A DNA stretch of 64,000 nucleotides from Tomocerus qinae (Eukaryota; Arthropoda; Collembola; Entomobryomorpha; Tomoceridae). Location of the stretch: the NCBI GenBank assembly GCA_020055645.1, contig CM034546.1, forward strand, positions 80,724,001-80,788,000, in the 5' to 3' direction. The notes beneath the pieces are model-generated. The model did no database searches. It had not been told where the DNA came from and was given only the letters and a program-made list of their open reading frames with translations. Below are positions 1 to 10,920 of this stretch, piece after piece; position 1 is the first letter of the stretch; every line of letters starts with the position of its first letter. The position numbers and the translations under genes are program-made.

Positions 1-314
1 AGATAGAGTTTGAAGACGTATAAAATTTCCTGTTTGCTTGGTTCAAAATTGATTTAACTTTAGTTCTCCACATTGAATGACATGGTTTATTCAGAAAAGT
101 TTCTTCTCTGCATGCGAATAATGTTTCTTTGTCTGGCATTCATGCTTGTGCACTATAACTTTCGAACGGTTTCAGATAGGCTGTTCAAATTTTCAGGATA
201 CAATCTATTATAGGTAAATAGGAAAGGCTAAAAAATTGCTAAAAATCAATATAACTTTTGATTAACTGATGAATTGTTACGGTCGGCACGGCTACTAACA
301 TTTTCTAGTTGTTT

Positions 315-399
315 GGAACATTCTGAATGTTCCATGGAATGTTGGGAATGTTCCACGCTCGCTGATTGGCTGATCTCCTACCAGATTTTGGTATAAATA
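315..399 (+). promoter_or_regulatory. heat-shock-type promoter (HSE cluster, CCAAT box, TATA box)
   Basis: At 315-354 there are GAA and TTC blocks in the inverted arrangement bound by heat-shock factor: three GAAnnTTC pairs plus one extra GAA within 40 bp. An inverted CCAAT box (ATTGG) follows at 364-368 and a TATA box (TATAAATA) at 392-399. This order and spacing are typical of inducible hsp promoters. No coding region follows: LINE A starts about 140 bp past the TATA box, inside what would be the 5' leader. Part of the upstream sequence (about 186-225) resembles 11330-11365, so the block may belong to a repeat rather than a host gene. Confidence 0.6.
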
Positions 400-530
400 G
401 AGATCATTCCTGAGAGGGTCAGTAGCTGATTAGCTCTCATGGCTGGAAATGGTCAAGCATTCTCTCTGAGAATTGGCCTGCTAGCTAATTCTAAATTACT
501 TGTGCCTATTTATTATGCATATTGCATAAG

Positions 531-545
531 CATAAATAGTAAGTA
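531..545. repeat. target-site duplication of LINE A, left copy
   Basis: The 15-bp sequence cataaatagtaagta occurs here and again at 9085-9099. The copies bracket LINE A exactly. The last bases merge with the element's tail, so the true duplication may be a few bases shorter. Confidence 0.8.
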
Positions 546-734
546 GGTAGGTAGGTAGGTAGGTGTTTATTGATCGATTTATGCAGCATCAATCACATAT
601 AAAATTTTGCAATGGTTACATTCGTTTTAGAATATGGAGAATAAATTGTAAGTTTAAAATATAATCAGTCAATAATATATAATTATCTTATCCTTAACTT
701 AGTGTAATTTAATGTCACCCAACTCACACTTGCT

Positions 735-2154
735 TTAGAACTCGCGAATAAATGCTCTAGTGCACATTGAAATTTTCCAAAACATATACATATCTATTGC
801 CTTAGTTTTATCTATATTACTTATTAGTTCATTGTAGCTTTCTTTGGACTCTACGCTTGTCTTTCCTGATATGTGTGGCAATATGTACTTCGACCTAGGT
901 TCGGCGTAATGAGGGCAAATTAACATAACATGAAATTCGTCTTCAAGCTGGTTTTTGTTGCATATGTCACAATTTTTGTTATTATTAACCATACTTCCTA
1001 GCAAATGAATTGACTTATCATTTACAACAATACATGACAGTCCAGATCTTAATTGACACACAAGTCTACATATTTTCCATGGGAGTTGACCTTCTAGATA
1101 TGGTTCATACGTACGGTTATTTTTTATAATATAGTATAGGTTGTTGCTGTTTTTGTAATCTAACATTAAGTTAATATCTTTTTCTATTAATTTATCTCTG
1201 TACTCACTTAACAATTTTGGCAGCTCTTTTTTGATTGTTTTGGCATCCTGTGTATTCCATATGTGCTCTAATCCTTTGTCGTAGAGATATTTTTTGATTT
1301 GCACAGTCCAATTGAGCTCAGGATTTCCGAGATCTGATATCTTAATTAGGTTTGTGTACATAACATGAATAAGAGATTTCTCAGGTTTTTCTAGTATTTT
1401 AATCAGAAATAGTATTACAGTTTTTAGTAGGAAAATTTCAATGTTCTCTATACCAGTTTCCAGTCTAATATACCAATGCGGTGTGTACTTGGGAAGATAT
1501 AGTAGATGTCTTACAAATCTCATTTGGAATTGAATTATTTCTACCTCATGGGCTATCCCCCACACAGGTATTCCATAAAACAGGACTGATCTAACGAGTG
1601 AATTAAAAAGATTTTGTTGGATACTAATTGCATTTAGTTTTGACTGTGCAAATAGTGATATCAAGTTTTTTGTAGCAATATTTCCCCTTCCAATAAAGTG
1701 ATCAGCTGCAATACGAAATTTACCCGTGTACGAAAAGGGGATACCAAGATACGCGTAACTATTTACAATTTCAATTTGCTTATTTTCATAGAAAAATCGA
1801 ATACTTTTACAAACTTGACCTCCTCTTCTAAATACAATAATTTTTGTTTTACTAAGATTAATATTTAGTTTGTTACGGTTTAAATATTCACTAAGTATGT
1901 TTATTTTCTTTTGTAGATTTGTAGGGGTGTCAGCTGTTATGCAGATATCATCACAGTATAGCAATATGTGAATGGTAAAGTCTCCTATTTGTACACCTGG
2001 TATGTTAGTCTTGTTGATTGTGTCGACTATGTCATCCAAGAATATTGTAAATAGTTTTGCTGACAATGTCTCTCCCTGTAAAACTGATCTTTCAATTTTG
2101 AAAGTGTTAGAGAAACCTTTATCGGTACGAATGCATGCTTTGGCTAAAGAGTAT
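735..2154 (-). pseudogene. LINE A reverse transcriptase, C-terminal part
   Basis: Continuation of the LINE A reverse transcriptase beyond the LINE B insertion. It starts in the palm region and contains the catalytic motif as YCDD, where most LINEs have F/YADD. The thumb and a connection region follow, then a C-terminal zinc knuckle (C-x2-C-x9-H-x4-C) near the end. The catalytic aspartates are present. The open frame runs a short way into B's AATAC tail, which is why it appears to begin with repetitive Ile-Gln-Tyr-Asn residues that are not part of the protein. It is inactive as it stands because it is separated from its N-terminal half. Confidence 0.8.
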
Positions 2155-2180
2155 TGTATTGTATTGTATTGTATTGTATT
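2151..2180 (-). repeat. AATAC pentanucleotide tail of LINE B
   Basis: Six perfect GTATT units on the plus strand are the (AATAC)n 3' tail of the minus-strand LINE B. The junction with LINE A lies inside the first unit because the TSD (GAGTAT) shares its last bases with the tail. Confidence 0.85.
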
Positions 2181-2312
2181 TATTGTCAGTTTCCATATGT
2201 ACATAGGTAATTAGACTGCCAATTAGTTTTCAACATAGTTACCTGATTTACAATTTCATTATAATATGGACTTAAACAATTTAGTGTTTCACAAAAAAAA
2301 AATTATAAATTA

Positions 2313-4526
2313 TCATTCAGAGTCATCACTTACTACTTGTAAGTCATAGTATATACTATTACTGTTTATAATAAGTTCTTTTGATTGCTGTATTAGTAAG
2401 TAAGATTTTATATTTTTCTTAAAGTTATTTAAGTTATTACACTTTTTAATGACATCGGGCAATGCAATCCATTCATTCATACTAGCATACATAAAAGATT
2501 TTTGCCCAAAACTAGGTACATTGTAATTCATTGCATGATAATTATAAGTTCTAGTTCTGGTAGATATAGTGTTTACATTGTTACTATTGTAATTAACATA
2601 ATCTTTAAAGTAGTCAGGACTAGTATTATTTACAATGGTGTACGTCATTATGAGAATTTCATACCTAATAAGATATTTTGGTGACAGCCAGTTTAATTTA
2701 CTCAAAATATCTTCTGTTACACTCTCATATTTACCTAAATAATAATATTTAATATAAATGTATCTTGCTGCGCGCCTCATAATACCATATATTTTATTTA
2801 GACAAGTTTTATTTGCATTCCCCCATATAATGGACATGTAATTTATATTTGGCATTACATAGGAGTTAATTAGTAATATTCTATTTTTCTCACTTAGCAA
2901 TGTCTGTACATAATTTAAAGACCATAGTGTCCTACCACTTTTGTTTACAATTTCATTAATATGATCTTCCCATGTCAAACCTTCATCTATAGTTAATCCT
3001 AATAGTTTCATTTTCTTTACTGGTTTTATTATTACATTATTAAACTTTAAAGAGATATCACCAATGCTTTTTAACGTATTTGGCTTTCCTAGTACCATCA
3101 TTAAAGTCTTATCAATATTTAATTCCATACTATTGTTCGACATCCAATTATTTACAGCTTCAAGATCAGTTTGCATCTTATTTAATATTATGTTTATATA
3201 CTCAGGCGGTCCTGATATGGTTAGCCCGGTGTCATCTGCGAATAATATCATTAGACTATTTTTTATACAAAGTGGAAGATCATTAATCAACAGAGTGAAT
3301 AATAAACATGAGATTACACCTCCCTGTGGAGTACCTAGGGTAGTATACTTTACATCAGAGACATTATTTTCTTTTATGTAGACATATTGCCCACGATTTT
3401 CCAAGTATGACTTAAACCACTTTTCAGATATATTATACCAAGACAGTTTATGTAATAAAGTTTTTCTAGAAATTCTATCAAAACATTTCCTTATGTCTAG
3501 TGAGATTAGTATACATACATTATTATTTGCTATTTCCTTGTATAAATAATCAGTAAGTGCTACCTGTGCATGAACTGTGGAATGTTTACTACGAAATCCA
3601 AATTGATATTTTGTTAATATATTGTTATCAGTTACAAATAATGCTAATTGATTGAAGACACATTTTTCTGTAAGCTTACCAAATACTGTTTGTATTGATA
3701 TAGGTCTGTAGTCACTAGCTTCTTTGGGATTTGGTATTTTCGGAGAGGGTAGTACTTTTGAAATCTTTAAATCATTAGGAACAGAGCCTTCACTTAAACT
3801 ACTATTGACAAAGTCAGTCATTTCCTGCTTAAAGTTTGGTACATTCATAAGTATATTAATCATAAATGGGCATATTCCTAGTGTATCGATGGATTTTGAG
3901 TCACGCTTTTTTAGTCCTTTCCATGCTATATTTAGTTCCATAGTATTTATATTTCGTACAGTAAAAGTATTTATGACATTAGGTAATTCATTTGGTCTTG
4001 TAGGAAAATCATCCTGAATTGCAACACTTGTACTTATTGATATAAAGTAATCATTGACTAAATTGCTATCGCAATCAACTTCACTATGTTTAGATTTACC
4101 TAAGTTGATAAATGGCTTTACAGCTGAATAAACTCCTTTTGTTTCTATTTCTGCATTAATTGTATTTCTTGTGTCTTGGTGAATCCTTTTTTTAACTACC
4201 TTATTCAAAATCTTAAGTACTACTTCGTTTATTACAGTGGGATTTTTCTTATGCTCTTTATAAGCAATATCTCTTTGTTTAATTAAGTCTAATGTGATTT
4301 CACTGAGCTTTCTTTTAACATTAACTGTATTAATAGTTTTCGTCCTAATTGGTACATATCTATCATATAGCTGAATAACATTTGATTTTAATGTATCTAG
4401 CTGTAATTCTAAAGAGTTATTATCATTGCAGAATTCCATTTGACATGCTTCAATACATATTTCATTTATTTTCAAATTCTTAGTATCTAAATTGAAACGT
4501 TTTTTTAATTGGTTTGGGTTTTCCAT
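2313..4526 (-). pseudogene. LINE B reverse transcriptase
   Basis: An open frame of 737 codons covering a complete LINE reverse transcriptase: the RPIS motif at the domain start, the first catalytic aspartate in a SLDIRKCF block, the TPQGGVIS block, and the FADD catalytic motif followed by thumb and C-terminal extension. The domain looks intact and has no internal stop. It is out of frame with the endonuclease upstream, so the full ORF2 product cannot be made without correcting one shift in an adenine-rich stretch near 4490-4526. Confidence 0.9.
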
Positions 4527-5220
4527 AATTTAAATGACATTCTACCATTTGATGATCTGATAGGAAGGTTTCAAAAACATTGACTTTTCCTACTAAATCA
4601 TGCCGATTTATGATACATAAATCAAGAATATTGTCTCCTCTGGTAGGTTTATCTACTATTTGAACAGCTGAGTGGGGTTTTAGCAATTTTCCTAGTCTTA
4701 CATGATGCTCTTGTTTTGGCAGATTAAAATCACCCATAATAATATAATCAAGTCCTGTATTAGTTAAGTCTGATATCATTACATTTATACTGGTAAAATC
4801 TACATCTAAAGTTGCTTTGTCATATATGGTTCCCCTGTACAAGCAGACAATAATAAACGACTTATTAAACTTATATTGCATTTTTAGTGATAGGAACTCA
4901 ACATTTTTGTTTGTACTTAGCAAGCTTAAACTAGGAAATACATAATTAGTACATTTAAATTCATTCCTTACAATTATACAAATACCCCCTTGACCTTTGT
5001 ACACTCTATCTTCCCTAAATAAGTTATAGTTAGGAAAGTTAGGCGAGGGGCGATTAGGTTTATAAAATGTTTCAGTTACACATACAATATCATGATTTTT
5101 TTCATTTATAATATCTGTCAGTTGTAGATATTTGTTTTTTAAGCCTCTAATATTTATATTTGAAATAAGAAATGTCTTGGACTTACATTTAGGTTTAATC
5201 GGTGGAGTATCGCATATATC
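4480..5220 (-). pseudogene. LINE B apurinic-type endonuclease
   Basis: An endonuclease/exonuclease/phosphatase-fold domain that nicks target DNA to prime reverse transcription. Visible motifs, N- to C-terminal, are the NINIRGL block, the VTET block with the metal-binding glutamate, a GDFNLP block and a C-terminal SDHQMV block. The frame opens by overlapping the end of ORF1 and has no clear ATG near its start. It ends at a stop at 4480, where the frame shifts relative to the reverse transcriptase. Confidence 0.8.
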
Positions 5221-6020
5221 TAGATTGTTGGAGGTCCTAAAAAACTAACATCCATACCCGAGTTTTGATGAGCAGTGATCTGACATTCCAAACCTTTCCT
5301 TTCGAGACGATCATTGACTACATAAAAAATTTCACCATTAACATCAATACAATTTTGGCTGTAATCTATTTTAGCGTTGATATTATTATTATTTGATTCT
5401 TTTTGCTTCTCTCTTAGCAGTTTCCTTGCTTTACGGATATTTAGTGGAAGATCTTCATTGACGAATATTTTCTTTTCTTGATTTCTTAGTTTTTGTTTCG
5501 ATGCAAAAACAAGGTTACGGTCATACTGAAGCATAAACTGAACTTTAACTGGCCGAACTCTTCCACTTTTGTACTGCGATATTCTGTGTACGGTATCAAT
5601 TTTTATGTTCTTTAGCTTCATATCCTGCAATATAATCTTGTTGATTTTTCTTGTGCAGCTCATTTCGTCTTCATTTTCTTCATCGTCCACTCCAATAAAG
5701 ATCAAATTCTTTTTCCTAATTTCACGCTCTAGTCGATCATTTGCAGATTGTAAACTGTAAACTTTCCCTTTTAGATCTTGTACCTCATCAGTAAGAGCTT
5801 TATTTTGCTGTAGTATTTTTTGAATAAGCATGCCATGATCATCAATTTTCTTGTTGGTGGAGTTAACTGCTTCCAAAATATTGCTGAGCATTTGACGATC
5901 ATCCATTTTGATTTTGTTCTTTTTTGGAGATGTATCCTTGTCTACGGGATCGTCCAGAGTCCTTTTTGGGGCACCTCGAGAATTAGTTGTTTTTGGTGGT
6001 GAATGGGTCACTAACAGTCT
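5220..6020 (-). pseudogene. LINE B ORF1 (nucleic-acid chaperone)
   Basis: The product has a lysine-rich N-terminal stretch, a predicted coiled coil (heptad-like EVQDLKGKVYSLQ region), an RRM-like core beginning KNLIFIGV with a later RPVKVQF strand, and a basic C-terminal part. This is the L1-type ORF1 order, which forms trimers on RNA. Upstream the frame is fused by chance to the truncated reverse transcriptase of LINE A, giving an 848-codon chimeric open frame (5220-7766) that is not a real protein. Confidence 0.75.
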
Positions 6021-6027
6021 ATTATTT

Positions 6028-8032
6028 GAGTATATTATTTGTATTACTTTTATGAATTTTTTACTAATACCCGCTTTTGTCAGCTTATTCCACAGCAATT
6101 GTTGTTCCACGGAGTCGAACCCTTGACTTAAGTCCACGAAGAGAGCGTATACTTTTTGTTTCCGTAAACGAAGTCGATATTGCACGAGACAGTTAAGAAT
6201 GAACACTTGATCAATGGTTCCAGTTCGTTGTTTATAACCTGCTTGGAATTCTGATATTGTGTTTTTCTTTTTGCACCATGAGTTTAGACGGCTTGCAAGT
6301 AGAGATGTAAATAGTTTTAATGTAGTGTTAACAAGCGAGATCGGTCTATAATTTCGCGGATCCTCTGTGTTCCCTTTTTTATGTAACGGCACTATTGTTA
6401 TTTTTGTCCAGTCGCTGGCTATTTTTGCAGGGTCTTCAAACATTTCATTGAATACAGTTAACAGCTCTGTTTTGGCATTTAGTGGTAAGTTTTTCAGCAC
6501 TTCATTGGGTATCCCGTCTATTCCTGGTGCTTTGTTTGTTGACAATTTCTTTATTGCTAGATTGAGTTCGAACATATTAAATGGCTGATCTAATTCTTCA
6601 TCTGTCACTTCTGGTTCACACTCGATAGGGGTTATGTCAGTCATTACACTACTGAATATTTTTTGATAGTGGTCATGCCATGCATCAAGTGAGATGTCGT
6701 TAGTAACGTACTGTTTAGAGTTCCTAAATATTTTTATGGCTTCCCAGAATTCGGAATTATAGTTTTCTAGAATTTTGTTTTGTATTTCTTGATAGTATTC
6801 AACCTTTTTAATATTGATGATGGTTTCAAAGTGTTTCTTACTGTCCAGGTAGGCTTTAACGAATTCCCTGTACCCTATTTGGTCGGTTGTTGGATTTTGT
6901 TTTCTTAAAAATCTTAGCTTTTTCCTTAAATCTGATTTAGCTTGTTTACATTCATGATCAAACCATTTAGGTGACATTAATTTCTGCTGTGAACCAATTC
7001 TTCTCTCCGTCTTTAACTCGCAAAGAGTAGCAGATTTGTATATAAGTTGACACATCTTGTTCATGTTCATGGACTCTAAATCGTCATTCTGCATTTCTTC
7101 GAAGACTACTTGTAGTGTAGATGTGAATTCTTCTTTTTTCTTATTGTCCCAACGAATTGCTGGGATTTCCAAAGGTTGTACCTTATCTTCTTTTGGCCGA
7201 CAAACATTTAAACTCATTTCAATTGGGAAGTGCTTTGAATGAATGCTGTCTTTAATGCAAAAGTCGTGAATCTTATTGGAGAATATCAACTGCGAGGAGA
7301 CAATTCCCAGGTCAATTACACTGTTGCTGTTTTTTGTAATATGTGTAATTTGCCCTTCTGAGTCGCCATCCGTACAGCCATTACAAATAAATAAATCGTT
7401 CTCTTCGCAAATGGAGATTATCTTTCTTCCTCTAGGATTCAGTTCACTGTCTTGACTTGTTCTTTGTGTTTTGTCTCCGTCATTATCGTATATATTATGC
7501 GGTATGTTGTATGTCCCTATTCTTCCGTTTAAGTCACCCATCCATATAAAATTGTTATCATCGCTGTTTTGAAATTTTTCTTCAATATAGTCTATTACCG
7601 TGTTGCCAGGTGTTGACGGATAAGGCGGTGCATATGTAAAGACTACTTCTATTTCATCTCCAGCTATTTCCTTCTGTATTTTTAATGTAGCACAGTAAGC
7701 AGAATCTTCAGTAAAAATCACATGATCCTCCAAATATCTTTTCGTTCCAATTAGTAATCCAGACATGCTTCGTCCTTTTTTGATGTACGATAGGCCTTAA
7801 CCAGCTTGATTTGGTATATACCTCTTAGTTTTGAAATTGTTGCTTTTGAACAGACGTCATTTAAATTTTCACACCAAGTCTCTGATAGGCAGAATATGTC
7901 AGGGTTTAGCGTGATTATTTCTTCAATTTTTTGGGTTGATTTGTTTTTCGTTAGTCCGTCAGTATTCCAATAGATTATTTTTAGTTTGTTTTTATGGTTG
8001 TTTATGGAGCTTTGTGTGAGTTGGGCATCTAC
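6028..8032 (-). pseudogene. LINE A endonuclease and reverse transcriptase, N-terminal part
   Basis: The endonuclease begins just after the ORF1 stop with a YWNTDGL block and an LSETW block holding the metal-binding glutamate. Near 7775-7785, in a run of six adenines, the frame shifts by one base. The rest of the endonuclease (WMGDLNGR block) and the reverse transcriptase start (NKAPGIDGIPNE, YRPISLVN, the FVDLSQGFDSV catalytic block) follow in the second frame until the LINE B insertion. No in-frame ATG lies near the start of the endonuclease. Confidence 0.8.
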
Positions 8033-8905
8033 CTATATGTTTAATGTGCTAGAAAGGTTTGTAAACATTTTTGGTAAAATACTATTTCCTTGATTCGTTG
8101 TGAAGTTGAAACCCTCAGTTTGCGATTGCCGGGGTTTTGCATTATTTTCAGTACCAATGTTTGGTACTTGTGATTTGTTTTCTCCACTACGTCCTTGGCT
8201 GTAAGTCAGTATTCTTTGTAGTCTGTTCCTTTCTCTTGTTACTTGTGGCAGATCAGCATTTATGAAAATATTTTTCGTCTGCGGTGTTTTCCGTAGTTCG
8301 AATCTGCTTTTGTAGACGATATTTCGGTCATTTCTTCGTACAAATTCAACTTTCACCGGCCTGTGAGAACCTAGCTTGTATTTTTGTATGCGATTGACAG
8401 TGTCAATTTGAATATTTCTGCAGTGCAGCACATTTTGTATAATATCAACAATTTTGGCGTAGCACTGTTCCATATTTTCTGTTTCATTGTCATCGATTCC
8501 CATAAATATAAGATTTTTTCTTTTCAGTTCAATTTCCAGGATTTCGTTTTTCTTTTCCAGGTTTTTTACTTTGTCACGTAGCTCGGTTACTTCAGATTTT
8601 ATTTTCTTATTTTCATCCTGCAGAGTTTCGATATCTGATTTTATTGTTGTTACTGTGTTTAGTATTAGATCGATTTTTTCACTATCAGTCAGCATTTTTT
8701 CAGTAGTTTCTTGCACTTTGCCGTTTCCTCCAGGATCAAGTCTTATTCTTTTTTGACCACAATTGGCATTCGTCTGGGTGCTGTCCTTTTTCGGTGAATG
8801 CCCTTTAGGCCGGCCCAGCCTTAGCGGATGCTTCGTTATGCCTTTTGCGGTACTAACTTTGCTAGGGCTGGGTAGATTAATATTTACTTTCAGTCTTCGA
8901 TATGT
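8033..8905 (-). pseudogene. LINE A ORF1 (nucleic-acid chaperone)
   Basis: A homologue of LINE B ORF1: a basic N-terminus with an HPLRLGRPKGHSPKK stretch, a coiled coil, the KNLIFMGI core strand, the RPVKVEF strand and a basic C-terminus. The frame is open from 8905, but its first in-frame ATG is at 8695, inside the coiled coil, so the true start is lost or not ATG. The frame ends at a TAG (8033-8035), and the endonuclease continues directly in the same frame with no gap. Confidence 0.7.
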
Positions 8906-9084
8906 TTAATGTGCTGATTGTATATGTTTTGTGTGTTTTCTAGTGGAATAAAATGTGCTTTTTCTTTTTCTATTACTTTTATGTGTTTTAAGAATCAAAA
9001 TGTTGTGTCGTTAATTAAAATTAATTACAATTTTGTTCAGTAACTTTACAAACACCCTCCCCGTTCAAATTCCCCGCGTTTCTT

Positions 9085-9099
9085 CATAAATAGTAAGTA
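9085..9099. repeat. target-site duplication of LINE A, right copy
   Basis: Second copy of the 15-bp sequence cataaatagtaagta found at 531-545. It marks the 5' boundary of LINE A at about 9084. Confidence 0.8.
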
Positions 9100-9121
9100 A
9101 TAATTGCATCTTGAACTCTAC

Positions 9122-10601
9122 ATGTCGTAGGCCATGAGAGGATATGGGCGTTCACCGTGACAGCCTAGGGTGCGAGAGGTTCCTCCCATAGCCTAGGTTT
9201 TGAGAGGACGGCATGGCAGGCTCTGAGAGGACGGTCAGTTGGGATAAGAATGAGAACATGGAACATTTTTGGTGTGTAACTTGCAACTGTAACTTGAAAT
9301 AACTTTTTACTAGTCAAAGCGAAATTATCATTATTAACAGGTCTGGTTATTAAGTAGTGGCAGCTGCTTTATAGGAATGACCAATCTGTCTGTCTATCAG
9401 TAAGCACGATACCTTTCGAACGGAATGACATAATCCGTTCAAACGTTTTTCACGCAATATAGGTATCAAAAGAAAGATCGATTTGGTGAAGGGCCAAAAT
9501 TGGTCACAACTCCTGACTAGAGGAGGGATTAAAAAATTAAAAATTGACCTAAGTTTCGTTTTGTGCGTCGTACAAAGTCGTGTAATGCCTACTTTGACAT
9601 TCGGAAAGATTTAGAGATCACTATTATGTGGGTTACTGTCATACCATAACAGAAATAGTGTGTAAAAACCCAAAAACAACCAAAAATTGAGACAAATTCC
9701 GTTTCATTCATTCTACAAAATAGTGTAATACCTTGTTCAGTTCATTCTTTGTTTCAGTATTCCATGTAGAAAGAAATGGCAAGGCATAAAATATTCCATC
9801 ACTAATTAGTCGTTATTTTTGCAGAATACACCCACATGATATGTTTTCTACATAGAACATTATTTTTCTTACCAATGCATTGATTTCCATTTACAATAGA
9901 ACCTGAGGTATAAGATGTAACAGAGCCAGTGTTAGATCTGTCCTATCGAATGTTCTATGTGGAACAAATTGTCACGTGCGTATATCCTGTAAAAATGACG
10001 ACAAATTGGTGATGGTGATTGAATATATTTGCCCTGAAATACACTGAAATAATGCGTTTTAAGTCCTAACGAATGTCACTTTTAATCAAGGTTTCGACTG
10101 GGAAATACCACTAACGGGAAGCTTCCCATTTCCCACTGGGAAATGTGGGTATCCAAATGGAGTGGGAAATGGGTAGTGTGGGAAATAGTGGGAAAAAGAG
10201 CCAAAATAGCGCCAAAATTCAAATTTTTGGGCTTCATTTCCCATATTTCCCACTAATTCCCACTATTTCCCATTTACCACAATTTCCCGCATTTCCCGGA
10301 CGTCCAACAAAGTGGGGTGGGAAATGGGAATATTCGCAACTCTGCTTTTAATGATATAATCTGAATATCAAGGAATAACCTGACCTGATAATAATGATAA
10401 TTTCGCTTTGACTAGTAAAAATAAGTTATTTCAAGTTACAGTTGCAAGTTACACACCAAAAATGTTCCATGTTCTCATTCTTATCCAAACTGACCATCCT
10501 CTCAGAGTCTGCCATGCCGTCCTCTCATAACCTAGGCTATGGGAGGAACCTCTCGCACCCTAGGCTGTCACGGTGAACGCCCATGTCCTCTCATGGCCTA
10601 C

Positions 10602-10606
<5 letters not shown>
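9122..10606. mobile_element. DNA element with about 230-bp terminal inverted repeats
   Basis: 9122-9351 is repeated in inverted orientation at about 10375-10606 with a few mismatches; the tips read ATGTCGTAGGCC. The 1-kb interior holds no credible coding region: its longest open frame (10145-10351) lies in a GGGAAAT-rich low-complexity stretch. Part of the interior, a TATAGGAATGAC block followed by CTGTCTGT near 9372-9396, resembles the repeat at 31040-31085. I see no unambiguous TSD. It is best called a non-autonomous, foldback-like element. Confidence 0.7.

Positions 10607-10641
<35 letters not shown>
10604..10641. repeat. (AT)n microsatellite
   Basis: About 18 AT dinucleotides directly abut the right inverted repeat of the preceding element. 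Confidence 0.95.
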
Positions 10642-10645
<4 letters not shown>

Positions 10646-10713
10646 TCATAATAAGTCGTGAAGTAGCACGGTTGAATTGAAAGCTGACAGGTGTTCAAGC
10701 ATGCAATGGCTTG

Positions 10714-10920
10714 TTATAGACAGCAATTGAAGATATTGTGCCCAGAGAACCCAAACTGCTGATCACTCTGTGTATTACTCTTTGGACTGGAACAAGGCGT
10801 GTTTGTTAAAGCTGAGATTTTTTTATTTTCGCATTGATTGTTACAAGCATAATTATACATTTTTGTGAGGTGAAAATTAATTTCTGCGGCGATTATTAGT
10901 ATTATCAGCAGAGCGAACAT
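10714..10920 (-). pseudogene. left-arm copy of the small secreted-type ORF, 3' end lost
   Basis: Mirror copy of the open frame at 12683. The first 64 residues are the same, beginning with a hydrophobic signal-like stretch. The copy then runs out of the palindrome arm at 10727, and its last residues come from unrelated flanking sequence. If the right-arm ORF is a gene, this is a truncated inverted duplicate. Confidence 0.35.

Larger units (their letters stand above)
2155..6027 (-). mobile_element. LINE B, 5'-truncated CR1/Jockey-like retrotransposon nested in LINE A
   Basis: Minus-strand element of about 3.9 kb containing ORF1, endonuclease and reverse transcriptase, ending in (AATAC)6. The 6-bp sequence GAGTAT occurs on both sides (2149-2154 and 6028-6033). 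It has no 5' UTR and starts within the low-complexity N-terminus of ORF1, so it is probably 5'-truncated, the usual outcome of target-primed reverse transcription. It carries one frameshift between endonuclease and reverse transcriptase. The reverse transcriptase resembles the fragment at the right edge of the window. Confidence 0.85.
541..9084 (-). mobile_element. LINE A, non-LTR retrotransposon interrupted by LINE B
   Basis: Minus-strand element with a coiled-coil ORF1, an apurinic-type endonuclease, a reverse transcriptase and a C-terminal zinc knuckle. It ends in a short microsatellite tail (about five copies of ACCT on the minus strand, 541-564) and is flanked by a 15-bp duplication. It is interrupted at 2155-6033 by LINE B and one copy of B's TSD. 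Removing that interval (3,879 bases, a multiple of three) rejoins the two halves of the reverse transcriptase in the same frame. The element is not intact: it has one frameshift in the endonuclease region and a stop between ORF1 and ORF2. ORF1 resembles that of LINE B, so the two are related. The clade is not assigned; microsatellite tails are typical of CR1/L2-like lineages. Confidence 0.85.

Noticed and set aside
3064-3381. Plus-strand open frames inside the LINE B reverse transcriptase
   Set aside because: They are antisense shadows of a well-conserved minus-strand coding region.
5220-7766. An 848-codon open frame that looks like one endonuclease-reverse transcriptase-coiled-coil protein
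   Set aside because: It is a chance fusion of truncated LINE A reverse transcriptase with LINE B ORF1 across the insertion junction near 6028.
10145-10351. A 68-codon open frame rich in Phe, Pro and Gly
   Set aside because: It lies in a GGGAAATG/TTTCCCA low-complexity stretch inside a TIR element and has no homologue signal.
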